From Alopecurus myosuroides (lineage: Eukaryota > Streptophyta > Magnoliopsida > Poales > Poaceae), in the NCBI GenBank assembly GCA_028641055.1, contig CM054062.1:179634726-179698725 (forward strand): a stretch of DNA of 64,000 bases, in the 5' to 3' direction. Position numbers and translations under genes: made by a program. Of this stretch, positions 44,304-57,408 are shown piece after piece (position 1 is the stretch's first letter; every line of letters begins with the position of its first letter). The notes beneath the pieces were generated by a model. That model was not told the origin of the DNA, did not search any database, and saw only the letters and a list, made by a program, of their open reading frames with translations.

Positions 44304-46514
44304 TTTTTTTAGAAATGGGGAGAACCCCGGCCTCTGCATCGAGTGATGCACACAGCCTTTATTGATTATTAAAACTCATAGCATCCAAAAGTTTACAGCC
44401 CTTGTTGAAACCTTACATGAAACAGGATAACTCCATTATTCCGAAAACAGTTTAAATAAAAGAACTACGAAATCCTATTATGATGCTGCCACGTATATTG
44501 GGAGAAAAACTCCTGTGCCACCGTAAGGAGACGAGTGCAGCCATCCACCATAAGCTTCCTCTGGTCTGAAGGCAGAAGAATAGCCCATAGTTGGATCCAA
44601 TGCGCTGCTGAGTGAATAACCTGTAGAACATGAAAATATTTCTTTTTGTTAAAAACAACATTGTTTCGACATGTCCAGATAGCCCAACAAATTGCGGATA
44701 CACCAATCCTAATCCTTTTCTTAGTTTTCACATCAATCCCATTAAGCCAATTTCCAAACATATTAGTCACGTTGGAGGGGGGAGTAATATTAAAAGTACA
44801 GAAGATCACTCGCCAAATAAGTTTAGCCAAAGGACAAGAAATAAACAGATGTTCTACTGACTCATTACTCCCACAAAAGGAACAATGCATATCACCTTTC
44901 CACCCTTTTCTTGCTAAATTATCTTTAGTCAGAATCACCTTCCTATCCAAAAACCACATGAAAATTTTGATCTTAAGTGGTAATTTTAGTTTCCATAAGT
45001 AAGTTTTGAGAAAAATAGTGTGTCCATTCATCATATCCTCATACATAGATTTCACAGAGAAGCTCCCATTCTGTGTAAGTGTCCAAACAAACTTATCATT
45101 ATCCGAGGACAGAGAGACATTCATAAGACGCAAGCACAAATGAGACCACATATCCCAAGTAATGCCTACTAAATTCCTACGAAAGGAAATATTGATTGGT
45201 GGTGCATTCTGAAAAACATCCGCAACCGATATATTTTTAGACTGCACAATATGATATAAAAGAGGGTATTGATCAGATAAAGGGGTTTGGCCTAGCCAAA
45301 TATCCTCCCAAAATCTAGTTGTTTCACCATTACCAATTCTAAAGGAACCTCTACTAAAGAAATCCCTCTTAACTTTCATTAAACCCTTCCAGAAAGGAGA
45401 ATCAGTAGGTTGTGCCTCAACTTGAGCTAAAGGTTTACTATGTAAGTATTTATTTTGTAACAATTCCTGCCAAATACCCTCCTCATGAAGTATTTTAGAC
45501 AGCCATTTAGCCAATAAACACTTATTCTTAAGCTCTAGCACTTCCACACCTAAACCACCTTGATCTTTGGGTCTACAAATAATATTCCATTTTGTTAATC
45601 TGTATTTACGCTTGGTGTCATCACTCTGCCAGAAAAAACGTGATCTGTAAAAGTCAAGTCTCTTACGGACGCCCTTAGGAATCTCAAAGAAGGAAAGCAT
45701 AAACATGGGTAAACTTGTTAACACAGAATTAACAAGAACTAATCTATCCCCATAGGATAATAATTTTCCTTTCCAACACCCAAGTTTGTCCTCAAAACGG
45801 CTCTCCACTGGGTGCCACTCTGAATTAGTAAGTTTTCTGTGGTGGATAGGAATGCCCAAATATTTAAAAGGTAGCAGACCAGACTCACAACCAAAGATTT
45901 GTTTATACTGGTTTTCCACCTCTTTAGCCTTACCGAAACAGAAAACTTCACTCTTGTGAAAGTTAATCTTGAGACCCGACAATTGCTCAAAGATACACAA
46001 GATTAATTTCAGATTTAGAGCCTTATCAAAATCATGCTCTAAGAATAGCACCGTATCATCTGCATATTGAAGGATAGACAAACCCCCTTCAACTAGATCA
46101 GGAATAAGACCTCCAATTTGTCCTAATTCCTTAGCTCTAGCAATTAGAATAGCAAGCATATCAGCCACAATATTAAAAAGAATTGGAGATAGAGGATCCC
46201 CCTGCCTAAGTCCTTTTTTAGTTTGGAAAAAGTGGCCAATTGCGTCATTAACCCGTATACCTACACTTCCACCCTGAACAAATTGAGTAATCATATCACA
46301 CCAACCCTGAGAAAAACCTTTCATACGTAAAGCCTGAAGGAGAAACGGCCACTTAACCTTATCATAAGCCTTCTCAAAATCAATTTTAAAAATAACCCCA
46401 TCCAATTTCTTCCTATTAAGTTCATGGATGGTTTCATGCAAGATAACAACTCCTTCCAAGATGTTTCTCCCAGGCATGAAAGCGGATTGCGATGGTCTAA
46501 CCACCTTCTGCACT
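44304..46514 (-). mobile_element. 5'-truncated LINE 1 with 12-bp TSD
   Basis: It is flanked by identical ACGTGTACTATT copies at 44292-44303 and 46515-46526. A poly-A tail (T run on the plus strand, 44302-44310) marks the 3' end, next to the typical plant LINE tail GGCTGTGTGCATCACTCGAT. The 5' end is truncated within the RT domain, which is usual for LINE insertion by target-primed reverse transcription. Its long open frame suggests a fairly recent insertion. Confidence 0.95.
44465..46514 (-). CDS. LINE ORF2 fragment: reverse transcriptase and zinc-binding domain
   Basis: This open frame starts at 46639 in flanking DNA and enters LINE sequence at 46514 (about residue 42). Recognisable RT blocks are RPSQSAFMPGRNILEG, FKIDFEKAYDKVKW, LRQGDPLSPILFNIVAD and ILQYADDTVLFL (catalytic YADD). 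A long thumb/connection region follows, then the zinc-binding RT-associated domain (about residues 545-640) with FSVKSMYEDM, CSFCGSNESVEHLFISCP and AICWAIWTCRNNVVF. The endonuclease and the first RT blocks are missing through 5' truncation. No stop occurs up to the end. The first 41 residues are not LINE-derived. Confidence 0.9.
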
Positions 46515-46526
46515 ACGTGTACTATT

Positions 46527-47162
46527 ATGGTCAGAAATCTTGGGACATCAATTGCCTGGATCGACTGTTTATTCCATGTCACTTGACGTCGTTCTCCTAC
46601 GTCACCCTGCCCATATACGTGCGCACCTTCACGGCACACGTACGTTCTTTTCTATCTTCGTTCTAGAGAAGACGTGCAGCGGCACGTAACACTCCAGGGA
46701 TTAATTGACTGACTCTTACGTGGGAGATGCCGGGCCTCGTCTCTAGTTTGCACGCACGTGTGAGAAATACTGGCTGCAACTTTCTTGGATAATCATAGGC
46801 AGACTTTTTTACAGTTGCACTCCTTCCACGAACTCTCCTAGGCTATACATGCATGTCCCCGTCTCGAGCTTTTGCCATGTATACTCCGTATATGCTACTA
46901 CCTCTCACCTCTATCCCGTTTTAGCTGCCGTGAGTTCTATATAAAATTTGTACTTTAATTCTACATCCGCGACATGTAAGACATGACAGAGGAAGTAGTA
47001 TACTGTAATTAACTTGATCCTTCATCTTAGAGGCCGTTCCAATCTCGCTCTTTAATTTCGACCTTTGTGTGAACACCGGACATGCATTATGGACCACGGG
47101 AGTACTACTAGCTGGAAGGATGCCCGGCACGTCGGAGCAGATCTCTCTTTAATAAAACTAAT
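46527..47162. other. Unassigned spacer between LINE 1 and the retroposon
   Basis: Mixed-composition sequence with several ACGTAC/CACGTG-type short palindromes (46615-46645, 46750). A CTAG at 47108 (minus strand, followed by T) is a possible Helitron 3' end. No gene is seen. Confidence 0.5.
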
Positions 47163-49539
47163 AAAATGCTTAAACCTTTTTTTTTTTAAATAAAGGCTCT
47201 GCCCCAGCCTCTGCATCAAATTGATGCACACAACCGGTTTTTCATTAATATAAGAATCAAAGAAGTATAAAATAAACAAACCCGAGGCCGCATGCCTCGC
47301 GGCATCACCTCCACCAGACTACCTCTAAACTAATGGCAAAAGATAAAAGTAAAGATAAATACACAACTTCTAGACAAAGCCTTCAAGAAGGAAAAGTCAC
47401 ATGTGCGCCGATGATGACGAGTCCGATCAAAGACCGAGTTCGGGATTTTCATCCCCAAAATCAAGCTTCGAACCATCACCTTCAGCAAGGTAACGACGCA
47501 AGCGCGTGTCAACTTTGCCCGAGATGTTTCCACCGAAGTGTGTAGACTCGACACTAAATCTTCTACCATCACCACCTCTCCGGCCAACGAATAGCCAGAT
47601 ACCACTGGAGGAGAAACTGGAGGCCGATGACGTTCCATACCGCTCCGCCTCTAGCCGTTGTCACACCACCTTCTGTCGAACAACAACAGGCATGACTTGA
47701 CACCGCAGAGAAACATCGTGCGTAGCACCTGCCAGGATCAGGCATATCGCCACCGCCGGCCAGGCATGACCTGACAGCTCCTCTGAAGTCGTCATGCGTA
47801 GCACCTGCTGCGTCGAATAGAACCTTGTCTCGAAATGGAGGGGGCGTCCCATTCCGCCACCAGCCTCGGAACTCTGCAACAACAGAAGAGAACGCCCCAT
47901 ACCGCCATCGACTGTGATACAAAGTCAGAGACCATCACCAACTCAAAGATCAGCCATCGCATCATCCACATGACCACGAAGACCACCACCGTCGAAGAAG
48001 CCGGGCCGACGCCCCATCTCCAAACTCTTGCGGTGTCAACGACACCACAACGAGCAAATTGCGGCCAGCGCGCCACCGCTAGACTAGCTGGAAGAAACCA
48101 CGCCGCCACGCAACATCGGCTGCCGACAACGACCTCCTCCCCGCCGCAAGCCGTTGCAGATCCTGCTCCATAGGTCCGATGACCTGGAAAGTCGAGGCTG
48201 CCACGACCTCGGCCCCGCCGCCGCTGGTCCCTCCATCCGGTGAAGACTCCAAAGCGATGCCCGCAAGAGGGAATACGACGCCGAGACGCCGCCATCGCTC
48301 GATCCCGATGGGATCTGAGGTTTCCCCCGGAGATGCATCAGATCCGGGCATGAGAGTGATAACGACATGCGCCCAATCACATCTACAGCCCCAACCCTAA
48401 CCGGAGGTCTACCGCACGCAAGCCATCTCCGACGAAGAAGACGAACGCCGCCACCATGTCCGGAGATGCCGCTCCGTACGCCCCCCGTCATGCGAAAGTA
48501 GCCCAGGGAAACCATCCACGTCGTCGACGGGCAGTAGCACGAGCGCAGCCATGGTAGATCTAGATCCAAAGGACTCTGATCAGCCCCGGACGATGCCGCC
48601 TCTACCAGCCCTGCCATTTGCCGTGGAGTGCATCCTGGTCGCCGCCACCCGCACCACCGCCGTCGGGATGGAGAGAAGGGGCCGCCCCACCTCAGCCAGC
48701 CGCCGGCGAGAGAAGGGCCGCCGCCGCCACGCCACGCGGGACTTTGCCCTGTGACGCCTAGGGCGGCGGTGGCGATAGGTAGGGGGCGTGGGGAGAGGTA
48801 CTGGAGGCAGCTAGGGGGAGCACCCCAGGGGCGGCGGCGGCGCCGCCTCGGGGGTGAGAGCGTATCGCCTTCTACTAGTGGTAGATGAATTACACCGAGG
48901 GCTTCAAAAATGCTTAAAAGTTGAAGTTGTCTCTAGAAATATGTAAGATTTAGTTGATTATAGCAATCAAAAGGCTAAATTTAATAGAAATAAAATGTAT
49001 GTATGTGTTACAATTTAGAGATTGTTATGGTTCAGGTATGTACCCGATTGATATACATAAGTTGAAATCAACAATTTGAAGAAACATATGATGTGGATAG
49101 CTTCCAATAAGATGTGGTGCATGTTACCGCACAATATTTTTATGAACTTTTTGATAAATAACATATACAAGGCTACGTGATTTCGAATAACAATTAGATA
49201 ATTTTCATCATTGGAAATAATTAAATAATTGAAAATTTTCTACTTGGTTGACAAAATAATTCTCATGGTTCACTTGCACTTAATTTAACTGTGTAATTAC
49301 ATAACTGATGTTGTGATATTTGCAATGGAACGATAAAGCAGAATAATGTGGATAATTCTATAGCTAAAATAAAAGATAACATGAATGATTTCATGTAGAG
49401 ATACATAATAAGTAATAAATTATAGTGCGATGATGTGGACAATTAATTGGCTAAGAAACTAAGAGATGTGGATGGACTGCATGCTGAGATAGAAACATTA
49501 ATTACAGTTAGTAGGGTTTTGCTTTATAAGAAGTATAGA
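47108..49539 (-). mobile_element. Possible minus-strand Helitron interrupted by the retroposon
   Basis: On the minus strand 49539 begins TCTATACTTCTTATAAAGCAA, preceded by A. This is very similar to the 5' end of the Helitron at 39499. A candidate 3' end CCGGGCATCCTTCCAGCTAG followed by T lies at 47108 with only a weak upstream stem. The 5' end is convincing and the 3' end is not. AT-rich 48920-49500 has no gene. Confidence 0.4.
47175..48906 (-). mobile_element. RT-less retroposon with poly-A tail and 12-bp TSD
   Basis: AAAATGCTTAAA at 47163-47174 is repeated at 48907-48918. On the minus strand the element ends in a poly-A run (47177-47187) preceded by GCATCAATTTGATGCAGAGG. This tail resembles that of LINE 1 (GCATCACTCGATGCAGAGG). 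The 1.7-kb body is GC-rich toward its 5' end, with only short non-conserved frames (such as 47330-47638 and 48084-48617, minus strand) and no RT motifs. I read it as a non-autonomous LINE derivative mobilised by a LINE. Confidence 0.8.
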
Positions 49540-49704
49540 TATACAGTTTGGCTTTTCTAAAATTGTACTAAGAGTCGCAGGTGCAGTGCACTATTGTCCA
49601 AAGCCTTTGCAACCACTTTTATTTTCCATCGCTATAAGAGTCATTATAAACAGATTCTATGACTCCGGGATAATAAATATTTGCATGTTTGTTCACGTAC
49701 TTAC

Positions 49705-50504
49705 GGTTAAGGCTTGAGTAAATACGGAATAAAACTAATGTTTAACTTATGAAGTCAAAACCTAATCAAGCTAGGTTCACCTATGTGCACCAACAACTTA
49801 TACTAAGCAATATAAGCAACTATATGATAGCAATATATGTAATTCAAACTTGATGACTATCATAAATTAAATTGCATAAGTAAAACAATCGGGTATGAAA
49901 ATAACTAAGACACGTAGAGACGATGATTTATCTCAAAGTTCACTTCCTAATGGAAACTAGTCTCCGTTGGAGAGGTATGGAGTCACAATGATCCCAAGAG
50001 CCTCAATGGATCACCTTATTCTCCTCGTGTCTGCACTGATGTGGAGTGACACGATCCACTATGGGACCTTTGGGGACGGTCAACGGTCCCGTACAAGGTT
50101 GAGGCAATCTTCACAACTTAACTGAGGCTCCCAACGGTATCCCGTGAGCTACCAAAACTCCGAGATAGAAACAAGGTCCCGAAATCTTCCCAAGATATCA
50201 GACAACAACAACCATCTAGGTCACTCAAATATCCAAGAGGAACAAACTCTAGGACACTCCAAGTAACCAAGAGTAACAAACTTCTCAACTTTAACTAAAT
50301 AGAATCCTCGTAGAGAACTGAAACTAATGCAACTGATGGAATGGCAAGAACACAATATGTGCTCAAATCCTCCACTCTCAAATCCCACCAAAAGCAACAA
50401 ATGCTATGGAGCGAGGGGAGAAGAGAGGAAGAACAAAAATGAACTCAACAAGTGAACCTCTAAGATTTGGATCCAAAGACTTCCCCCCACTAAGAGGAAA
50501 AATA
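49705..50504 (-). repeat. Fragment of the large LTR family found at 55439-58024
   Basis: It shares, in the same order, GGTTAAGGCTTG, GCACCAACAACTTAT, TTGCATAAGTAAAA, GAGACGATGAT and CAAATCCTCCACTCTCAAAT with 55490-56230, with substantial divergence. It is truncated on both sides, on the right by the LINE poly-T at 50505. Confidence 0.7.
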
Positions 50505-52578
50505 GATTTTTTTTATCTCAGACTGTAAGGCTTGCACCCCACAACATTTTATTTCAAATTAAAACGAGTGTCAAATACAAAGAATTATATGTACAAAAAG
50601 GAAAAGAAACAAATACCTATTTCTAAGGAATATTGTCAATCCACCTTGACAAATCAAGGACATGCTTGCTCTTCACCCTATGCGGATGCATGGTGGCCTC
50701 CTCAATAAAATTCCTTTTCCATGGTATGAAAGAAGGGAGCACATTCCAAAAGACGGTCTCATTCATCTGTTTCCAAATGTGCCAAGAAGCAAGAATAACC
50801 ACCTCCACAAAGAAAGGCTCAGAAAACTTTCTTCTAGCTTTGGACAATACCTGCTCAAAAGAGTCCCTTGGCTCCCACTGAATTTGTAGATAATTCCAAA
50901 TCCTCAACTGAAATTACACTAGAAGAACATGTGCATCCAATCCTCAACAGAACCAGTAGAGTAGAGCTCACAGTGAAAATGCTATATAACATTCTGTCTC
51001 CTCCGTAAGATATCTTTGGTATTGATACGATCAATGAACAATAACCACGCAAAAACATTAACTCTTAAAATCATATTGTTGTTCCATATACAAAAAATAT
51101 TGGACTAGCTGCCACATCCTTAAAACAATGTTGATAAAATCTACTAGCGTTATATATTCCAAATTTCCAAATGGTACTCCAGACATCATTGCTATTAGGC
51201 TCAATATGAACATTGAGGATAAATTGCTGAACTTGTAAGAATTCTGCATAAGCTTGTAGCAACAATGGCAATACAAAGAGCTGGGACAGATCAGAAGATG
51301 ACATCACCTATTTTACAGATAAATTCGAGTCTAGCACAAAAGAGAACAACCTTGGACATTCCTAATATAATGGTTTTTTGTTCCAGACATCAAACCAAAA
51401 AAGAGCGGTATCACTAGACTGAACTTGAACCGTGCATATCTCCTTGTAAACCGGGGCAAGTTTAATAATATCACGCCACCAAAAGGAACCACAGGGGTTA
51501 CCTGATTGGGGTACTCCATGTGGATAGTATTGCTATACCAACTTAACCATCGGTAGATCAAGCTTGTTAAAGAATTTGTGTAAATGCTTTAGCAACAAAC
51601 CCTTATTATGCTTTAAAAAATCCACAATTCCGAGATTTCCACTTTTCTTTTGCTTCCAAACCATATCCCAAGCTGCTAGAGATAAAGTCTTTGTCTCATC
51701 TTCACTTTTTCTCCATAGTCATTGCCGCAAAATCCTATTGATGTGTTCAATAATTCCTGGAGGAATACTAAGGGAGCAAAGGAAATAAATGGGCATAGAA
51801 GATAGACAAGAAGATACTAATTGTACTCTCCCACCTTCTTCCAAAAAAGGAAGAACTAGGTGTCAACTTCCTCTGAATTCTATCTACCAAAGGCATGAAA
51901 TCCACCAATTGAGGTCTAGTTGTACCCATAGCTAGTCCCAGGTATGCGAAGGGAAATATACTAACTAATCAACCAAAATCAGCCAGCAAAGATACCTCCT
52001 CATCTGAAATCTTAATGGGAAGCATATAGGACATGTGAAAATTAATAGATAGACCAGTTGAATCGGCAAACTTGCTATGTGCTTGTTTCAAGACCTTAAG
52101 CTGCCGTGAGTCTGCCTCCACCACGAGGATTGTGTCATCTGCGTACTGAACCACATGGAAATCTCCATCCTCCCCAATTGGTAATCTCAATAATCCCTTT
52201 TGAAGCACGTCATCTATTACAAACTGCAGCAGCTCAGCACCAAGAACAAACAACAAAGGAGATAGAGGGCCCCCCTGCCTCACTCCACGTCTGCATTTGA
52301 AATTTCTACCACGCACCCCATTCACAAGGACAACATATGTGCCAGTTTGCAAGATATTCCTTACCCAAGCAATAAACATGTCAATAAAACAAAGACTTCT
52401 TGACATTGCAAAAAAAAAACTCATGCTCAACTGAATCAAAAGCCTTTTCACAATCCAAGTTAATTACCACTATTCTCTTTTTAGATGCCTTACATTGGTG
52501 GAGATACTCAAAAGACCAGCCAAACAGTCATGGATAGATTTACCTCTAATGAAACCATATTGATACTTGTGAATGTAT
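50505..52578 (-). pseudogene. LINE 3 ORF2, 3' portion (RT core to 3' end)
   Basis: A T run at about 50505-50513 (poly-A on the minus strand) marks the 3' end. The minus-strand frames carry RT motifs CRRGVRQGGPLSPLLFVLG and VQYADDTILVVEADS (catalytic YADD, about 52140), then C-terminal fragments ending LDLSRWIDNIP (50623). Many stops and shifts separate them, so it is long dead. The gene continues at 58776 on the other side of a nested LTR element. Confidence 0.8.
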
Positions 52579-55500
52579 TGTAACATCCCATGTTTGTAAG
52601 TAAAGGCTAAATAGGGTTGTTCATGCCATGTCATGCATATATTTTGACCCTCGGAAAGTTTGAATTTAAAAATTAAATAACAAAATTGTTAAAATCACTT
52701 AAAAGGCCAATTTGGAATCGTCGTTCAAAATACTTTTAAATTTGGCAAACAAAAATATGATGATGTTGAAAGTTTCACAAGGAATCAAAATATTATTCTT
52801 GTCAATTTTTATCTTTCTAAAAAGATCCTCAAAATTTTATTTTCTATTCTGTTTTTTAAAACGGAAAAGGGTTTTTCGGTATTTTCCTGCAACTAGGGGG
52901 TTTTCTCAAAAACCTCCCTTTGTGTCCTCTTCCTCCTCCCCGGTAAGCAGCTTTGTGGCCGACGTTGTCGTCGTCACGTCCTGTCTGCGCCTGTTTCCGC
53001 GGATGAACACCCAGAGAGGCGCTGTGATCCTCTTCCACTTGTTTACTGACCCCCTGGCCATTCCTCTCCCTCTCTGTTTCTTCCCTGGCCGAAACCATAG
53101 ATTTTATAGGCGAGCTCACCGCTGTCGCTCCAAGTCTCGCCCCGCCCCGTTTAGCTTGCGAGGAGCATTGTCGTCATCCACTACCACGCCTCGAGACCGT
53201 TGAGATGCTAGGATGCCACGAAACGCCGAGAATTCACCATCTTCTTTGTCTCCGACCGAGCCCCGCCATGGTCGAATTCGTCTCCTTCCGGACTCACCAA
53301 GCCTCACCGAGACTTCCACGAGCACTAGGGTGAGCTCAGATCCCTCCCCATATCCACTCCATGTTGTAAATGACGGTCGATTTCAACACCGCCGTCGAGT
53401 TCCACCGACGGCCTCCGCGAATGTCCATGCCAGTGAGTCTCCGATGAATCAATCCCGGATGCGCCGCCACTAGATGGCAGCCTGCGGTTCTGCGCAGCGA
53501 TCTCATGCCTTAGCGCTACCCCTCCCGCACCTGTTCGCTGTCGTCGTTCGCCACTGTGCTGCTCCGGCCATTGCTGGCGTCAGCATGACGCCACCATGAT
53601 GTGGCCGCGGGCCCCCCTTGTCAGCGGTTTATTATTTTTTTAAATATTTAATAAATGAGAAAACTCTCACAGGTGGGTCCCACAATTATTTAATTCCAAA
53701 AAATAGTTAATAATTGAAAAATCAATAACTTTTAATCTGCAATTCAGAAAAATATAAATAATAAATCAAAATCTTTATAAAAATACAATCAAAATCTTTA
53801 TGACATTTTCAAATATGTTTGAATAAGTTCAAAATTGACCATTATTTAAAAATTGTTTAAAATCATTTGAAAATGGAGAAACTAACAATTTATTCAATAA
53901 ATACTGAAAATTGCAGGTTATATACCAAAATGCTCAGAAAAAGAAATTCAACTCATTCATGATGTTTTCAAATCCATTTGAGCAATTAAAATTTGACACA
54001 CTTTTGTGAATGCCCGAAATGCCCCCTTATGTCCATTTTGGGGCTAATTTCCATAAGAAAGCATAATTGTCATGCGAACCCTAGTAAACCATCGAACATG
54101 TTTAGGGCTTCATCGAAATGCAATAAATTGCTCATGCATACATATTGCACATTGCATCGATCTCATGTGTTGATTGTTTCTATTTCGGTATTTGGTTCTT
54201 ATCGGTAGAATGCGACCCCGAAGAGAAGATCGACATCTGCAATGACGAATACTTGATTTTAACCGACAAGTCAAGCACTTATTCCTGAAGACTTAATATG
54301 GTTTTCTTGAAGCAATGCAAGGATAACCTTTTATCTGCTCATATATGTTTTTGAATGGCTTTTGATTCTCGTACTTTGCATTCGATTCTAAGATATTTGG
54401 TGTCAGTAGATATAGTTCTCCTATATAGTGGATCGCCTTAATATCCCGATCCACTGCTCCTAGCCGCCATATTTTTTATTGTGTGCATCGTTAGCGCCTC
54501 ATATTTGCTATGCATAGCCATACATGCTTATTTAGCTCTTCTCCATCCGGTTGATGAATCAGAGCTGCGAATGAATCTAGTATGACAGGATAACGTGGTA
54601 AGGTGAGGATTGTGTGGTTAACTTGACTAAGGCTTGGACGGGAGGCCACTTGGGAAGTGGTTTTTTTGTCATGTACTTGCCAACCCTACGAGTAAGGTCA
54701 GGTGCGGAAGCCAAGACTAAGCGTACAACCATGCCCGATGGCCATGAGCCTTGCCGACTAACTATCTTGTTTAGGTTTATCCATGAGTCACGTAGTTTGG
54801 GATTTCCATTCGGCAATGCGAATAAAACTTTAAAAGGTTTTGTAAAAATGCTCCGCCTAGGGCATGACCAGGGTCACGTGATGGACGTACACGGATCTTG
54901 CCCCGCTTCACAGAGACAGGTGCCGTCAGGAGGATGGCCAACTCCCCATTGACGGGGTGAACCTGTCTTGGGTTGACTCATGAATAGGGTTGTGCAAGGT
55001 AAAGGTCATGGATAAACCACCCTCTGCCGGCACTTCCCGAACTAGAGCTAACCCGGTGGCACTAAGAGTTGGTTGGTACATATGGTTAAAGTTAACCCCC
55101 TGCAGGGATAAATATTTTCGAGAAGTCGTGTCCGCGGTTAAGAATGACTTGGTGAAAGTACTAGGCCATAGATAACTTTAACGTGACGTAAAAGCTGTTG
55201 ACAAGGAATGAAGGGTGCATGCTCGGAGATGCCGAGGAGGTGATCCTTGTAGCACGAGATGGTGGAAATGATGTTGGTGGAATGAAAATATGACGATTAC
55301 AGTAGTTGAGTCGTTTCTCATCCGTTTTGAAAATACTCCATGAGACGTGCTATTCTTCCTCAGTTTGGAAAACAAAGATTGCTTTACGCAAATTAACCTT
55401 CATAAAACCCTTTTTGGAAATAGCAGATATATAACAGGTGAACGGACAACGACGTCGCCTAGAGGGGGGGTGAATAGGCGACTAAAACTTTTCCGGTTAA

Positions 55501-56437
55501 GGCTTGCTAAATGCGGAAATAAACTAGGTGTTTAAATTAACAAGCATACAACCTAATTATTCTATAGTCAACTAGATGCACCAACAACTTATGCTAAGCA
55601 AGACAAGTAACAAGGTGATAGCAAGATATATAACTTCAAGCTCGAAGGCTATCACAATGTAAATTGCATAAGTAAAAATCTCGGGTATAGAAATAACCGA
55701 GGCACACAGAGACGATGATGTATTCCCGAGTTCCTCCCACAAAGGGGAGTACGTCTCGTTGGAGGGCTGTGAGCTCGCCACGAAGGCCTACTCAACGCCA
55801 CAAAGGGCTCACCCTATTCTCCGATGAACCCCGCCACAAAGGCCTAGTTCACCTTCCACTATTGGCAACCTTCAAACCCGAGGCACGCATCCACAACTCA
55901 ATTGGAGGCTCTCGGTGTCACCACAATCTTGGGGCACACATCCACAACTCAATTGGAGGCTTCAAAAACACCACAAGTCGTCTAGGGTCCAAGACCCAAG
56001 AGTAACAAGCTCACAATCTTTCACTTCCACGAATCCTCGTGGAGAGACCAAACCGATGCAACCGATGCAAATGGCAAGAGCACAAGTGCTCAAATCCTCC
56101 ACTCTCAAATTCCAACAAAGCAACAAATGCTTATGGGGGAATAAAAGAGGAAGAACAATGGAGAAACACCAAGAATTCCAAGATCAAGATCTACTAGGTT
56201 TCCCTCACTAAGAAGGAGGATGGATTGGTGGAAATGTAGATCTAGATCTCCTCTAACTTCTCCCTCAAAGATATGCAAGAATCATTGGAGGGATTGAGAG
56301 AGGAGCAAGCTTTCCAAAGTCAACAATGGTGGGGAGAGAGAGGGAAAACGAGCTGGGAAAGTCTTAGGGACTTTGGGGAAGAAAGCCCCTTAAATAGGTG
56401 CTAAAAAAACTAGCCGTTTTCCACTTTTTCCGTCCAT

Positions 56438-56613
56438 TCCGGAATGGTCCGGAAAATTCCGGACCCCGGAATGACCCGGCATGGCCCGGAATCGATTCCG
56501 GAGCGATTCCGGATGGAAACATAGCCTTTTCCCGTTATGGCCGGAATATTCCGGAGCCCAGAAAAATCCGGATTCCGGAATCATCCGGAATATTCCGGAT
56601 TGCAAACCGGAGA
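56438..56613. repeat. Cluster of CCGGA/TTCCGG motifs
   Basis: Fourteen CCGGA pentamers and many ATTCCGGAAT-like palindromes occur in about 175 bp, with irregular spacing. Confidence 0.9.
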
Positions 56614-57348
56614 CAGAAAACCGATACGAGAAATGCAATAACTTATGCATATGAACTCCGTTTTCGATGTTCTTGGGCTCGTTGAAATCGCAACGACGAG
56701 CATTACAAGAATATGCAGAGAAACATCATTGTCCATAAATGGAAGATAAAACCAAATGGGTAAAGGTTTAGACCTCTCAAATAGGAATACCCGGTGAAAC
56801 CTCCAACACGAAAACACACATAACTTTTGCGAATGAACTCCGAATAAGGTGAATCCAAATGGGTTGGAAAGGTAATAACAAAGACTATCCAAAAAAAAGG
56901 AATGGAGAAGTTACCACACGTGTAAGGTGTGGAAACATTCTCAAAGCTGAACCGGATATTTTCACCACCGAAATCGCAACAAGTTTTTCTTACCAAAACC
57001 GTTTTCGATAAACCTTGGCTTGCCATGAAGATCACGACAAGCACTAGAACCCAAAGGATACAAAAGCCAAATAAGAACCAAGAAAGATGATATGCAAAGT
57101 ATGCAAAGGTTTGAGCTCTCCACAACAATTCGATCACGTTACTCACTTGAGAGCCCCTATTGATAGTACGACTATCTATCCTGTAACCCGGTCTCCCGAA
57201 GACACAAGACCGGTAAAATAGAAAACCTATAAATATTATACCTTTTCCTTGAGCTAGATGATGACGATCTTGACTCTCTCAAGTTGGATCTTCTTTCTTG
57301 ATTGCGCTTGCTAGCACAAGCTCCGCTTGATGAAGACTTGCAAGTTGC

Positions 57349-57408
57349 TCCCCCATACACCATTATGGGAGAGACTAGCTCCCCCATACACCATTATGGG
57401 AGAGACCC
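57349..57408. repeat. Tandem duplication CTCCCCCATACACCATTATG
   Basis: A unit of about 30 bp (CTCCCCCATACACCATTATG plus GGAGAGAC) occurs twice in direct succession near 57350 and 57380. Confidence 0.85.

Noticed and set aside
41343..46812. Shared CATAGGCAGACTTTTTT at 41345 and 46794
   Set aside because: Only about 18 bp, with no extension of similarity; possibly chance or a minor TE end.
48867..48878. CTAGT as a Helitron 3' end at 48874
   Set aside because: It lies inside the retroposon bounded by the AAAATGCTTAAA TSD and has no hairpin.
52856..53473. GC-rich frames as exons of a host gene
   Set aside because: They lie inside a large LTR between confirmed ends, and the family copy at 63000-63680 does not preserve the frames.
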